Positions 36,019 to 45,287 of a stretch of 64,000 nucleotides of DNA are shown one piece after another (the first letter of the stretch is position 1; each line of letters begins with the position of its first letter). The notes beneath the pieces are model-generated. The model searched no databases. It was not told the DNA's origin and saw nothing but the letters and a program-made list of their open reading frames with translations. Both the position numbers and the translations under genes were made by a program. Origin of the DNA: Alteromonas confluentis (lineage in GTDB: Bacteria > Pseudomonadota > Gammaproteobacteria > Enterobacterales > Alteromonadaceae); NCBI RefSeq assembly GCF_001757105.1, contig NZ_MDHN01000015.1:186001-250000 (forward strand), given 5' to 3'.

Positions 36019-37325
36019 GTGAGGCGACCGCTAAATTGTCTGAACTCTTCACCCAGCGTCACGGTGAGGCAAAATCTGTATCGCCCTATGATACCGGTTT
36101 ACTGCTGGTGGCTATCGCCCTGGCAACGCTGGGTCTGGTGGTGGTGACATCGGCGTCTATGCCGGTGGCAGACCGTCTTTATGGCAATCCGTTTTATTTC
36201 TCCATCCGTCACGGTATCTATCTGTTATTCGCTTTACTTGCTGCTGGTGTAGTGATGCAGATCCCCATGAGTTTCTGGCGCAAAGTGAATCCCTGGTTGC
36301 TGCTGGCGGCTATAGGTATGCTGCTGGCGGTACTTGCGGTGGGACGGTCAATTAACGGCAGTACTCGCTGGATTGTGATTGGCCCGCTTACGTTACAGCC
36401 CGCGGAACCGGCTAAACTGTTTTTTTTCACTTATCTCGCTGGGTACCTGGTGCGCCGGTATGAGGAGGTAACGGAAAATATCAAAGGGTTCTTAAAGCCT
36501 CTGGTTGTTTTCTTTGTAGTCGCTATTTTACTGCTGCTGCAACCCGACTTCGGAACCGTAGTGGTAATGTTTACCACCACCATGGGCTTGCTGTTTCTTG
36601 CCGGTGCGCGGCTCTGGCAGTTCTTCGCCATTGTTTTTGTGGGCTTGCTGGCCATCGTATTCCTGATCGTGTTCGAGGAATACCGTATGCGCAGGGTAAC
36701 TTCATTTCTTGACCCCTGGGCAGACCCTTTCGGTAGCGGTTATCAGTTAACTCAGTCTCTTATGGCTTATGGCCGCGGCAGTTGGCTGGGACAGGGCTTG
36801 GGCAACAGTTATCAAAAGCTGGAATTTTTAACCCAGGCGCACTCCGATTTTATTATGGCGATTCTGGCCGAAGAACTTGGCTTTGTGGGCGTGTTAGCGG
36901 TACTGGCGCTTATTCTGTATTTGGTGGTTAAGGCACTTAAAATTGGTAATCACGCATTAGCGAAGCAGCGACCTTTTGAAGGATACCTTGCTTATAGCAT
37001 TGGCATTTGGCTGAGTTTCCAAACCGCGGTAAACATTGGTGCCAGTGCGGGGATTCTGCCTACCAAAGGATTAACGTTGCCCCTCATTAGTTACGGGGGA
37101 ACCAGTCTGATTGTCATGATGGTAGCCATTGCCATGCTGATGCGAATCGATTTTGAATTACGTGTCGATGGTGTACAAGCCATTGAACGTAAAAACCAAC
37201 GCAAGAAGCAGCAAAGAATCAAAAAAGCTGAAGACAATACAGCAGATAAAGAAACCCAGCAGAAGAGTAAGGATGATATTCGCGCCATGCTGAAAGATGT
37301 AGAGCAGGAGGCGCAGTATGACTAA
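36015..37325 (+). CDS. ftsW: septal peptidoglycan glycosyltransferase FtsW
   Basis: A 436-residue SEDS-family polymerase with about ten membrane helices that, with FtsI, builds septal glycan strands from lipid II. Family blocks seen are NGSTRWIVIGPLTLQPAEPAK, given here as STRWIVIGPLTLQPAE, then YQLTQSLMAYGRGSWLGQGLG in part, HSDFIMAILAEELGFVG and GLTLPLISYGGTS. The C-terminal 50 residues are a charged Lys/Gln/Glu tail, longer than usual. The stop overlaps murG by eight bases. Confidence 0.97.
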   Translation: MSEATAKLSELFTQRHGEAKSVSPYDTGLLLVAIALATLGLVVVTSASMPVADRLYGNPFYFSIRHGIYLLFALLAAGVVMQIPMSFWRKVNPWLLLAAIGMLLAVLAVGRSINGSTRWIVIGPLTLQPAEPAKLFFFTYLAGYLVRRYEEVTENIKGFLKPLVVFFVVAILLLLQPDFGTVVVMFTTTMGLLFLAGARLWQFFAIVFVGLLAIVFLIVFEEYRMRRVTSFLDPWADPFGSGYQLTQSLMAYGRGSWLGQGLGNSYQKLEFLTQAHSDFIMAILAEELGFVGVLAVLALILYLVVKALKIGNHALAKQRPFEGYLAYSIGIWLSFQTAVNIGASAGILPTKGLTLPLISYGGTSLIVMMVAIAMLMRIDFELRVDGVQAIERKNQRKKQQRIKKAEDNTADKETQQKSKDDIRAMLKDVEQEAQYD

Positions 37326-38391
37326 GCGTTGCCTGATTATGGCGGGTGGTACCGGTGGACATGTGTTCCCCGGGCTAGCGGTGGCCCATGCGCTGAAAGC
37401 GAAAGGCTGGGACGTACACTGGCTGGGTACCGCAGAAAGAATGGAAGCACAGTTGGTACCAGAAAATGGTTTTCCCATCCACTTCATTCATGTGAAGGGG
37501 TTGCGTGGTAAAGGCTTATCAGCCCGTGTTAGCGGTGTCATGGCACTGCTTAAAGGCATGGGAGAAGCGCGAAAACTGATGGGGCAGCTGAAACCCGATC
37601 TGGTGGTTGGCTTTGGCGGCTACGCCAGTGGCCCTGGCGGTGTTGCCGCCTGGTTGCGGGGCATTCCGCTGATGATCCACGAACAGAACGCCGCTGCTGG
37701 TATGACTAACCGTATGCTGGGTAAACTGGCAAAGCGGATCATGTTGGGATTCGGCAATGCCCGCGGGGGCTTTGAGGGGGCCGCGTCTAAATGTATGACG
37801 GTTGGCAATCCTGTACGAAAAGAGATTGTCGCCCTGGCCGATAAAACTGAAACCCACTCACCTCTGCGCATGCTGGTGATTGGCGGCAGCCTCGGTGCGA
37901 AAGCGCTGAACGAGGGCGTGCCAGCGGTGTGCAAAAACCTGTATGGCCTGACAATCCGTCATCAGGCAGGCAAAGGCAATGCAGAATCGGTGCGTGCTGC
38001 TTATGCATCGGGCAGTGTGGACGTTCAGGTAAGCGATTTTATCGCCGACATGGCAGCTGCCTATGCATGGGCCGACTGTATTGTTTGTCGCGCGGGTGCA
38101 TTGACGGTGGCAGAGGTTGCTGCTGCAGGCTTACCTGCGGTATTTGTTCCTTTGCCCCATGCCGTGGATGACCACCAAACCAAAAATGCCCGCTCATTGG
38201 TCGATGAGGGCGCTGCGGTATTATTGCCGCAAACAGAATTAGAAAGCGGGTTGGGCAAAGTGCTGGAAGGCTGGCTGCGTCAACCCCAATCGTGCCTGAA
38301 TATGGGGAAAAAAGCCCGTCAGGTGGCGATCATAAATGCAACACAGCAGGTCGTAGAACAATGCGAACTGCTGACAGGAGAGAAAGCCTGA
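37318..38391 (+). CDS. murG: lipid II synthase MurG
   Basis: A 357-residue peripheral membrane glycosyltransferase (GT28) that adds GlcNAc to lipid I. The N-terminal glycine loop is [16 protein letters not shown], followed by [14 protein letters not shown] and [12 protein letters not shown]. The donor-binding part has [12 protein letters not shown] and [18 protein letters not shown]. Size matches E. coli (355). The start lies inside the end of ftsW; the stop overlaps murC (ATGA). Confidence 0.98.
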   Translation: MTKRCLIMAGGTGGHVFPGLAVAHALKAKGWDVHWLGTAERMEAQLVPENGFPIHFIHVKGLRGKGLSARVSGVMALLKGMGEARKLMGQLKPDLVVGFGGYASGPGGVAAWLRGIPLMIHEQNAAAGMTNRMLGKLAKRIMLGFGNARGGFEGAASKCMTVGNPVRKEIVALADKTETHSPLRMLVIGGSLGAKALNEGVPAVCKNLYGLTIRHQAGKGNAESVRAAYASGSVDVQVSDFIADMAAAYAWADCIVCRAGALTVAEVAAAGLPAVFVPLPHAVDDHQTKNARSLVDEGAAVLLPQTELESGLGKVLEGWLRQPQSCLNMGKKARQVAIINATQQVVEQCELLTGEKA

Positions 38392-39836
38392 TGGTAGGTG
38401 AAAAACCATTCCAGAGTCCGCAAATGCGTAAAGTAAAACGCATTTTCTTCATCGGTATCGGTGGCGCGGGAATGGGAGGTATTGCAGAAGTACTACTCAA
38501 TGAAACATACGACATTGCTGGATCTGATATTCAGGCTGGGGCGATGACAGCGCGCCTGGAAGAACTGGGCGCGGAGATATTTATCGGCCATCACGAAGAT
38601 AACGTGGTGGGCGCCGATGTGGTGGTGGTATCCAGTGCCATTAACGAGGCAAACCCGGAAATTCGTTATGCCCGGGAACATCGTATTCCCATTATTCGCC
38701 GCGCTGAGATGCTGGCCGAATTGATGCGTTTCCGTCATGGAATTGCCATCGCGGGTACGCACGGGAAAACCACAACCACCAGTCTGATTTCCACTATATT
38801 CGCCGAAGCTGGCTGGGATCCGACGTTTGTGATCGGAGGCCTGCTTAACAGTGCTGGCACCAATGCCCGATTGGGTAAAAGTCGCTATCTGATTGCTGAA
38901 GCGGACGAAAGCGATGCGTCTTTCCTGCATCTTCAACCTATGGTCTCCGTGGTCACCAATATTGAGCCGGACCACATGGGCACCTATGAAGGTGACTTCA
39001 ACAAGATGAAAGACACCTATATCGAATTCCTGCACAACTTGCCGTTTTATGGTCAGGCTATCTTGTGTGGCGATGATGCGGTGATTCAGTCTCTACGTCC
39101 GCGTATTGGGCGAAACATTCTGACCTACGGCCTTGATGCCGCTAATGATGTGCGGGCTGAAAACGTGCAGTTACGTTTCGGTCAGGCAGAGTTCGATGTG
39201 ATTCGCCCTGACATGCCGGTTTTGAGAGTCACCCTGAATCTCACCGGTATGCATAACGTGCTGAACGCGCTGGCAGCAATTGCTGTCGCTACTGATGAAG
39301 GTGTGGACGATGAATCCATAGTTAAAGCGCTTAAAGGTTTTGGCGGTATAGGTCGTCGTTTTGAAGTGCTGGGTGAGTTTTCTACTAGTAAGGGTGATGT
39401 CTGCCTGGTGGATGACTATGGTCACCATCCGACAGAGGTAAAAGCCACCATCGCCGCAGCGAGAACGAACTGGCCAGATAAGCGACTCGTGATGGTGTAT
39501 CAGCCTCACAGATACACCCGCACCAGAGATCTTTACGAAGACTTTGTCGATGTTTTATCCCAGGTCGATGTGTTATTGCTGCTCGACGTTTACGCAGCCA
39601 GCGAGCAGCCCATTGACGGTGCCGACAGTAAAGCATTGTGCCGGTCGATTCGTCTGCGAGGACAAGTGGAACCGATTTACGTCGGTGAGCCGGATTCACT
39701 GGCGGATATTCTTGCCAGTGTGATGCAGGAAAACGACGTGATCATGACCCAGGGAGCAGGTAATATCGGCCAGATTGCCAGAAAATTGGCAAATTCAGAA
39801 TTAGAACCAAAAAAATTTCAACGTGAGTGGCAGTAA
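38391..39836 (+). CDS. murC: UDP-MurNAc-L-alanine ligase MurC
   Basis: A 481-residue Mur ligase, the first of the amino-acid-adding enzymes. It starts with the UDP-binding motif [17 protein letters not shown]. The ATP loop is [12 protein letters not shown], followed by [25 protein letters not shown] and [13 protein letters not shown]. The start at 38391 is fixed by CAGGAG and by the ATGA overlap with murG; an upstream in-frame ATG at 38292 lies within murG. The stop shares TAATG with ddl. Confidence 0.97.
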   Translation: MVGEKPFQSPQMRKVKRIFFIGIGGAGMGGIAEVLLNETYDIAGSDIQAGAMTARLEELGAEIFIGHHEDNVVGADVVVVSSAINEANPEIRYAREHRIPIIRRAEMLAELMRFRHGIAIAGTHGKTTTTSLISTIFAEAGWDPTFVIGGLLNSAGTNARLGKSRYLIAEADESDASFLHLQPMVSVVTNIEPDHMGTYEGDFNKMKDTYIEFLHNLPFYGQAILCGDDAVIQSLRPRIGRNILTYGLDAANDVRAENVQLRFGQAEFDVIRPDMPVLRVTLNLTGMHNVLNALAAIAVATDEGVDDESIVKALKGFGGIGRRFEVLGEFSTSKGDVCLVDDYGHHPTEVKATIAAARTNWPDKRLVMVYQPHRYTRTRDLYEDFVDVLSQVDVLLLLDVYAASEQPIDGADSKALCRSIRLRGQVEPIYVGEPDSLADILASVMQENDVIMTQGAGNIGQIARKLANSELEPKKFQREWQ

Positions 39837-40786
39837 TGTTTGAGCAGGCAGATGTTCAGAAATTGGGTCGTGTAGCAGTCATGTTTGGCGGTGAATCCGC
39901 CGAGCGCGCTGTGTCTCTTCGGTCGGGCGAAGCGGTATTAAATGCCCTTTTACGACAGGGTGTAAACGCGTATGCATTTGACCCTGCGGGAAGGCAACTA
40001 ACTGAATTGGTTGATGAAAAAACCGATCGTGTATTGATCATGTTACATGGTCGCGGCGGCGAAGATGGTGCAATGCAGGGTGCGCTGCAGCACCTGAAAA
40101 TACCGTACACCGGCAGTGGTGTGTTGGGCTCGGCATTGGCAATGGACAAGATCCACACCAAGCAAATCTGGCAAACCCTTGGATTATCTACGGCAAAATA
40201 TCAAATTGCTGACAAAAGTGACTTTGAAGCTGGATCATGCGCGGCTATAATGATGGAATTGGGGAATGAAGTCATGGTCAAGCCCGCCCGAGAAGGTTCC
40301 AGTATCGGGATGGCGAGAGTGACAAGCGCTAAACAACTAGAAACTGCCGTTCAGGACGCTTTTAAGTACGATAATCAGGTCCTGTTAGAGCAGTACATCG
40401 ATGGCCCCGAGTTTACTGTCTCTGTTTTACAGGGCAGGGCATTGCCGTCGATCCGCATGTCTACCCCCCATAATTTTTATGATTACGCGGCAAAGTATCA
40501 AGACGATACCACCGTGTATCACTGTCCCAGTGGTCTGTCACAAGACAGAGAAGCTGAGCTGGCAGCGCTTTCGCTTCGTGCGTTTAATGCGTTGTCGTGC
40601 AGCGGCTGGGGCCGCATCGATGTTATGCAAGCTGCTGACGGAACGTTTTATTTGCTTGAGGCAAATACGGTTCCAGGTATGACTGAAAAGAGTCTGGTAC
40701 CGAAAGCAGCCAAAGTGGCTGGCCTGAGTTTTGATGAACTGACGCTGGAAATTCTAGCAACCAGTTTAACTGAACATGAGGCGTAA
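39836..40786 (+). CDS. ddl: D-alanine-D-alanine ligase
   Basis: A 316-residue ATP-grasp enzyme that makes D-Ala-D-Ala for MurF. Motifs are GGESAERAVSLRSGEAVL (N-terminal D-Ala site), LHGRGGEDGAMQG, GSALAMDKIHTKQ, VKPAREGSSIGM and the Mg site LLEANTVPGMTEKS. The start at 39836 (TAATG with murC) has a GAGTGG site; a GTG nine bases earlier has none. It corresponds to DdlB of the enteric cluster. There is no murB here, as in enterics. Confidence 0.96.
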   Translation: MFEQADVQKLGRVAVMFGGESAERAVSLRSGEAVLNALLRQGVNAYAFDPAGRQLTELVDEKTDRVLIMLHGRGGEDGAMQGALQHLKIPYTGSGVLGSALAMDKIHTKQIWQTLGLSTAKYQIADKSDFEAGSCAAIMMELGNEVMVKPAREGSSIGMARVTSAKQLETAVQDAFKYDNQVLLEQYIDGPEFTVSVLQGRALPSIRMSTPHNFYDYAAKYQDDTTVYHCPSGLSQDREAELAALSLRAFNALSCSGWGRIDVMQAADGTFYLLEANTVPGMTEKSLVPKAAKVAGLSFDELTLEILATSLTEHEA

Positions 40787-40792
40787 ACCTGC

Positions 40793-41521
40793 ATGACTGA
40801 AGTAAGACACAAACAGATCCGATTCTGGTCCGGCGTAGCGTTTCTGCTGGCAGTGATTACCGGTCTGATTGTGGGCGGCGTGAAAATTCAGGAATACCTG
40901 CAGGACGCCCAGCGGGCACCGGTTCAGGTAGTGGATTTTTCCGGCGATTTCAGTCATGTGAACGTTACCCGGCTTGAGCGTTTGATCAGGCAGTCGCAGC
41001 CCGGCAGTTTTTTTGCCCTCGATGTGAACGAAGTATACAAGCTGGTCGAGGCGCAGCCTTGGGTTTATCGCGCATCGGTTCGCAAACAGTGGCCGAATAC
41101 GCTGAAGATCTACCTGGTTGAGCAACAGCCCGTGGCACAGTGGAATGATGATTTTTTGCTGAATCCTTACGGTGAAACTTTTAACGCCAGTGCAGATGAC
41201 TTAGGTCTGCCAAAGTTATTTGGTCCCGGTGGTAGCGAGAAAACGGCATTGGAAGGTTACAACGCCATGCAGTCACTGTTAGCAACCACGGCGATGCCGA
41301 TTGCTGAAATGTCACTGAGCGAACGCTTCGCCTGGCAGATACAGCTTGAAAATGGCATAGAGTTGAATCTGGGCCGACAGGAATTTATCGATCGTTTGCA
41401 GCGATTTATTGATGTTTATCCGCTGCTGGCGAAGCAACCCAAAGCGGTGAAGTACGTGGATTTACGTTATGACACCGGGCTGGCTGTAGGCTGGCAGGAA
41501 GCGGAAGATGAAAAAAGTTAA
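40793..41521 (+). CDS. ftsQ: cell division protein FtsQ
   Basis: A 242-residue bitopic inner-membrane protein: short cytoplasmic part, one membrane helix (about 10-30), a POTRA domain (about 40-110, FSGDFSHVNVTRLERLI in part) and a beta domain. It recruits and regulates FtsL, FtsB, FtsW and FtsI. Family features are LDVNEVYKLVEAQPWVYRASVRKQWP, read here as QPWVYRASVRKQWP, and the C-terminal YVDLRYDTGLAVGW. Six bases separate it from ddl. Confidence 0.95.
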   Translation: MTEVRHKQIRFWSGVAFLLAVITGLIVGGVKIQEYLQDAQRAPVQVVDFSGDFSHVNVTRLERLIRQSQPGSFFALDVNEVYKLVEAQPWVYRASVRKQWPNTLKIYLVEQQPVAQWNDDFLLNPYGETFNASADDLGLPKLFGPGGSEKTALEGYNAMQSLLATTAMPIAEMSLSERFAWQIQLENGIELNLGRQEFIDRLQRFIDVYPLLAKQPKAVKYVDLRYDTGLAVGWQEAEDEKS

Positions 41522-41541
41522 TGAGAGAGTTTAAAAATACC

Positions 41542-42771
41542 ATGTCAAAAACTGCTGAACGCAATCTGATTGTCGGACTGGATATCGGAACCAGCAAGGT
41601 AAAAGCCGTTGTCGGTGAACTGCTGGCGGACGATCAGATCAGTATTGTGGGCGTTGGTACCCATAATGCGCAGGGCATGGATAAAGGCGGCGTAAACGAT
41701 CTCAACCTGGTGGTGAAATCAGTGCAGAGTGCAGTCAGTGAAATGGAACTGATGGCAGATTGTCAGGTTTCTTCGGTGTTCATGTCGATTTCAGGTCGCC
41801 ATGTGAAATGCCAGAACGAAAGTGGCATGGTACCGATTAACAATCAGGAAGTGACGCAGGAAGACGTAGACAACGTGATCCACGCCGCCCGTTCAGTGCC
41901 GATTGCATCAGAACGTCGTTTGCTTCACGTGCTGCCGCAGGAATTTACCATTGATGTGCAGGAAGGAATTAAAAACCCGGTTGGCATGTCAGGCGTAAGA
42001 ATGGAAGCCGAAGCGCATATCATCACCTGTGCGGATGATATGGCCAAGAATTTGGTGAAGTGTATTGAGCGTTGTGATCTGAGTTCAGATCAGCTTATTT
42101 TCTCCGCACTGGCATCAAGTTACGCGGTTCTTACCGATGATGAACGTGAACTGGGCGTATGTGTAGTGGATATCGGTGGCGGAACCATGGATATTGTCAT
42201 TTACACCGACGGCGCAATTCGTCACACTGCTGTGATCCCGGTTGCGGGTAACCAGATAACCAGTGATATTGCAAAGATTTTCCGTACGCCAATCAGTAAC
42301 GCGGAAGAAATTAAGGTGAATTACGCCTGTGCGCTGAAAGACATGGTCAGCATGGAAGAAAATATCGAAGTGCCCAGTGTGGGCGGTCGACCAGCCAGAG
42401 CCATGTCCAGACACACCCTGGCAGAGGTAATAGAACCTCGTTATCAGGAATTATTTGAGCTGGTGCAGAAAGAGATCCGTGCCAGTGGATTTGAAGAACA
42501 AATTGCAGCAGGGCTCGTTCTGACCGGCGGTACCGCCAAGATGGAAGGCGCTGTTGAATTTGCGGAAGAAATCTTCCAAATGCCCGTGAGAGTGGGCAAA
42601 CCAATAAATATGCGCGGATTATCGGAGTATACCGATGATTCAAGCTTTGCAACCGTTGTGGGCTTGCTCCACTACGGCAAAATGCAAGCAGATAATAAAA
42701 AGACCAGTAAGCAGAAGTCCGGCGAAAGTTTCTTTCAGCGCGTGCAAAGCTGGTTTAAAGGTGAATTTTAA
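41542..42771 (+). CDS. ftsA: cell division actin homologue FtsA
   Basis: A 409-residue actin-fold ATPase that tethers FtsZ to the membrane. The phosphate-1 loop is LIVGLDIGTSKVKAVVGE, the second is VCVVDIGGGTMDIVIY, and the adenosine loop is VLTGGTAKMEG. The last 15 residues, ending VQSWFKGEF, form the amphipathic membrane-targeting helix. The start at 41542 leaves eight residues before LIVGLDIGT, as in E. coli and Vibrio. An earlier ATG at 41521 would overlap the ftsQ stop as TAATG and is a real alternative. Confidence 0.95.
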   Translation: MSKTAERNLIVGLDIGTSKVKAVVGELLADDQISIVGVGTHNAQGMDKGGVNDLNLVVKSVQSAVSEMELMADCQVSSVFMSISGRHVKCQNESGMVPINNQEVTQEDVDNVIHAARSVPIASERRLLHVLPQEFTIDVQEGIKNPVGMSGVRMEAEAHIITCADDMAKNLVKCIERCDLSSDQLIFSALASSYAVLTDDERELGVCVVDIGGGTMDIVIYTDGAIRHTAVIPVAGNQITSDIAKIFRTPISNAEEIKVNYACALKDMVSMEENIEVPSVGGRPARAMSRHTLAEVIEPRYQELFELVQKEIRASGFEEQIAAGLVLTGGTAKMEGAVEFAEEIFQMPVRVGKPINMRGLSEYTDDSSFATVVGLLHYGKMQADNKKTSKQKSGESFFQRVQSWFKGEF

Positions 42772-42787
42772 TTTTATTTTGGGGGCG

Positions 42788-42846
42788 CTAAGACTCGGCA
42801 TACGGTCGCATGGAGGCATCCGACCGTCGTATATGACCTGGCTTAG
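42788..42846 (+). promoter_or_regulatory. structured leader before ftsZ
   Basis: ACGGTCG (42802-42808) pairs with CGACCGT (42821-42827) around a 12-base loop. CTAAG (42788-42792) can pair with CTTAG (42842-42846) outside it, making a two-level stem in the 107-base ftsA-ftsZ gap. The ribosome site GGAGAG lies 20 bases further on. It has no T-tract. A role in ftsZ translation or mRNA processing is possible but unproven. Confidence 0.35.
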
Positions 42847-42878
42847 TGTTGTTAGACGTACCAATCCGGAGAGTAAGT

Positions 42879-44042
42879 ATGTTTGAGTTAATGGATAGCC
42901 ACGGCGAAGAAGCCGTAATTAAAGTTATCGGCGTCGGTGGTGGCGGCGGTAATGCTGTAGAACACATGGTGACACAAAATATCGAGGGTGTTGAGTTCAT
43001 TGCGGTGAACACGGATGCCCAGGTACTGCGCAGTTCAAGCGCAGACGTGACACTGCAAATTGGTTCCTCTGTCACCAAAGGTTTAGGTGCAGGTGCCGAT
43101 CCAAACATTGGTCGTGAAGCGGCCCATGAAGATCGCGAAACTATCCGCCAGTCTCTTGATGGCGCCGATATGGTGTTTATCGCGGCGGGTATGGGCGGTG
43201 GTACCGGAACAGGTGCAGCCCCTGAAGTTGCGCGTATCGCACGTGAAATGGGTATTCTGACCGTTGCGGTTGTCACCAAACCGTTTCCTTTCGAAGGTAA
43301 AAAGCGTACTGCTTTTGCTGACCAAGGTATTGTTGAGCTGGCGAAAAACGTTGACTCACTGATCACCATTCCTAACGAAAAACTGCTGAAAGTGATGGGC
43401 CCGGGCACACCACTTCTGCAAGCATTCAGCGAAGCCAACAACGTACTTAGCGGTGCGGTGCAAGGCATTGCTGAACTGATCACCCGTCCTGGTCTGATTA
43501 ACGTTGACTTCGCCGACGTTAAAACGGTGATGTCAGAAATGGGCAGTGCAATGATGGGTACTGGTGTGGCATCAGGTTCTGACCGTGCTGAAGAAGCTGC
43601 TGAAGCGGCAATTGCCAGCCCGCTGCTGGAAGACATCGACTTGTCTGGTGCGCGCGGTATTCTGGTGAATATCACTGCGGGTCCTGATTTCTCTATCGAC
43701 GAATTCGAAACTGTGGGTAACGCGGTTAAAGCGTTTGCTTCAGAGAACGCCACTGTGGTTGTAGGTACGGTTATCGACATGGAGCTGGGTGACGAGCTGC
43801 GCGTAACGGTAGTTGCAACCGGTATTGGCGCTGAGCGCAAGCCTGATATCTCCCTGGTGAGTTCTGAAGGTTCTCGTCTGTCTTCTGCGGCCCGTGAATT
43901 TGGTACTTCGCATGCTACCGAACAGCGTAGTGTTGGCGGTACCGACGGAAATCAGGCACTGAAAGTCGAGAATGACGTTCAGCCAGGTAGCGATTTGGAG
44001 TATTTAGATATTCCAGCGTTCCTGCGTAAACAGGCTGACTAA
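42879..44042 (+). CDS. ftsZ: cell division tubulin homologue FtsZ
   Basis: A 387-residue GTPase that polymerises into the Z ring. The N-terminal GTP-binding part has KVIGVGGGGGNAVEHM and the tubulin signature GGGTGTGAAP (about 106-115); the synergy loop has NVDFADVKTVMSEMG with its catalytic Asp. The C-terminal tail ends YLDIPAFLRKQAD, the conserved peptide that binds FtsA and ZipA. The start at 42879 has GGAGAG; an in-frame ATG at 42846 lacks a site. Confidence 0.98.
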   Translation: MFELMDSHGEEAVIKVIGVGGGGGNAVEHMVTQNIEGVEFIAVNTDAQVLRSSSADVTLQIGSSVTKGLGAGADPNIGREAAHEDRETIRQSLDGADMVFIAAGMGGGTGTGAAPEVARIAREMGILTVAVVTKPFPFEGKKRTAFADQGIVELAKNVDSLITIPNEKLLKVMGPGTPLLQAFSEANNVLSGAVQGIAELITRPGLINVDFADVKTVMSEMGSAMMGTGVASGSDRAEEAAEAAIASPLLEDIDLSGARGILVNITAGPDFSIDEFETVGNAVKAFASENATVVVGTVIDMELGDELRVTVVATGIGAERKPDISLVSSEGSRLSSAAREFGTSHATEQRSVGGTDGNQALKVENDVQPGSDLEYLDIPAFLRKQAD

Positions 44043-44054
44043 GACTAAGCTGTT

Positions 44055-44081
44055 AATATCAGGAAACTTTTTTCTGATATT
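44055..44081 (+). terminator. hairpin between ftsZ and lpxC
   Basis: AATATCAGGAAA and TTTTCTGATATT form a 12-bp stem (one G-T pair) with a 3-base loop, 13 bases after the ftsZ stop. The U-rich part is inside the stem rather than after it, so it may be a weak terminator or an mRNA-end hairpin. Confidence 0.4.
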
Positions 44082-44134
44082 GTTGTCAATGTATAAGAAG
44101 TTGGTGTTTAACCAAGGCTGCGCATGACAGAAAT

Positions 44135-44163
44135 TTGACAGACTGAACTTTAGTCTATATACT
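44135..44163 (+). promoter_or_regulatory. lpxC promoter
   Basis: TTGACA (44135-44140), 17-base spacer, TATACT (44158-44163): nearly perfect sigma-70 promoter. The expected start near 44170 gives a 29-base leader before the lpxC ATG, allowing lpxC expression independent of the division cluster. Confidence 0.85.
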
Positions 44164-44198
44164 GCGCGACCGCTTTTTGAACAGGTAAAAGCAACGAA

Positions 44199-45110
44199 AT
44201 GATTAGACAACGTACAATCAAAGAATCGGTACAAGAAACCGGTATTGGTTTGCACAAAGGGGAAAAGGTCACTATGACTCTCCGGCCTGCGCCAGCGAAC
44301 ACAGGTATTGTGTTCCGTCGCATCGACCTGGACCCGTTTGTAGATATTCCTGCGCGTGCGAACGCTGTGGGCAATACCATGCTGTGTACGTGTGTAAACA
44401 ATGAAGATGGTGTTAGCATTCACACTGTTGAACACCTTGCTTCGGCTCTGGCCGGTCTGGGCATTGACAACATCATTGTAGAAGTCGACAGCAATGAGCT
44501 GCCAATAATGGACGGAAGCGCAAGCCCGTTCGTATTTCTGCTGCAGACGGCGGGTATTGAAGAGTTAAACGCGCCGAAGCGTTTCATTCGTATTACTAAA
44601 ACCGTACGCGTGGAAGATGGCGACAAGTGGGCAGAACTGCGTCCTTACGATGGTTTCCGTGTGGATTTCCGTATCGACTTCGATCACCCGGTTATCAGCC
44701 AAACAAACCAGCACATGGTTATGGACTTCGACAGCAACTCTTATGTTGACGAAGTAAGCCGTGCGCGTACTTTCGGTTTCATGCGTGATTTGGAATACAT
44801 GAATGCCAACAACTTAGCGTTGGGTGGCAGCATGGAAAACGCCGTTGCGTTGGACGACTTCCGTATTCTGAACCCTGAAGGTCTTCGCTATGACGATGAA
44901 TTCCTGAAGCATAAAGTTCTGGATGCAGTGGGCGACCTATATATGGGCGGTCATAGCATTATTGGTGAGTTAGCCGCGTATAAAACCGGTCACGGCCTCA
45001 ACAATAAACTGTTGAACGCAGTACTGGAACAGCAAGATTGCTGGGAATACGTGACGTACGAAAACCAGGAAGAGATGCCAATTCGCTATGCAGCACCGGT
45101 CATCGCATAA
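44199..45110 (+). CDS. lpxC: UDP-3-O-acyl-N-acetylglucosamine deacetylase LpxC
   Basis: A 303-residue zinc enzyme catalysing the committed step of lipid A synthesis. Zinc ligands are visible in HTVEHLASA and in [11 protein letters not shown]; the active-site block [20 protein letters not shown], read here as [16 protein letters not shown], is intact. It starts [10 protein letters not shown], as other gammaproteobacterial LpxC proteins do. It has its own promoter and is followed by a strong terminator, closing the cluster. Confidence 0.98.
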   Translation: MIRQRTIKESVQETGIGLHKGEKVTMTLRPAPANTGIVFRRIDLDPFVDIPARANAVGNTMLCTCVNNEDGVSIHTVEHLASALAGLGIDNIIVEVDSNELPIMDGSASPFVFLLQTAGIEELNAPKRFIRITKTVRVEDGDKWAELRPYDGFRVDFRIDFDHPVISQTNQHMVMDFDSNSYVDEVSRARTFGFMRDLEYMNANNLALGGSMENAVALDDFRILNPEGLRYDDEFLKHKVLDAVGDLYMGGHSIIGELAAYKTGHGLNNKLLNAVLEQQDCWEYVTYENQEEMPIRYAAPVIA

Positions 45111-45122
45111 ATTACTATTTTT

Positions 45123-45152
45123 AAAAGCCGCTTATTAAAGCGGCTTTTTTTT
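45123..45152 (+). terminator. rho-independent terminator
   Basis: AAAAGCCGCTT (45123-45133) and AAGCGGCTTTT (45138-45148) form an 11-bp stem with loop ATTA, then a T-run. It ends the lpxC transcript. Confidence 0.92.
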
Positions 45153-45287
45153 AATCTTCGTTTCTTCTGGTTAGGTATGATCAGGAAGCGGGGGTGTATA
45201 ACACCTTAACTTTAAAGCTTAAATCTGATTTATTAAGATTATAAGCCTATCTTACTGCTTCATAATTATAGGGATATACAGCAGCTT

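Noticed and set aside
42788-43840. 350-codon open frame antisense to ftsZ
   Set aside because: It is a codon-phase shadow of ftsZ: Ser/Thr/Pro-rich low-complexity product and no ribosome site.
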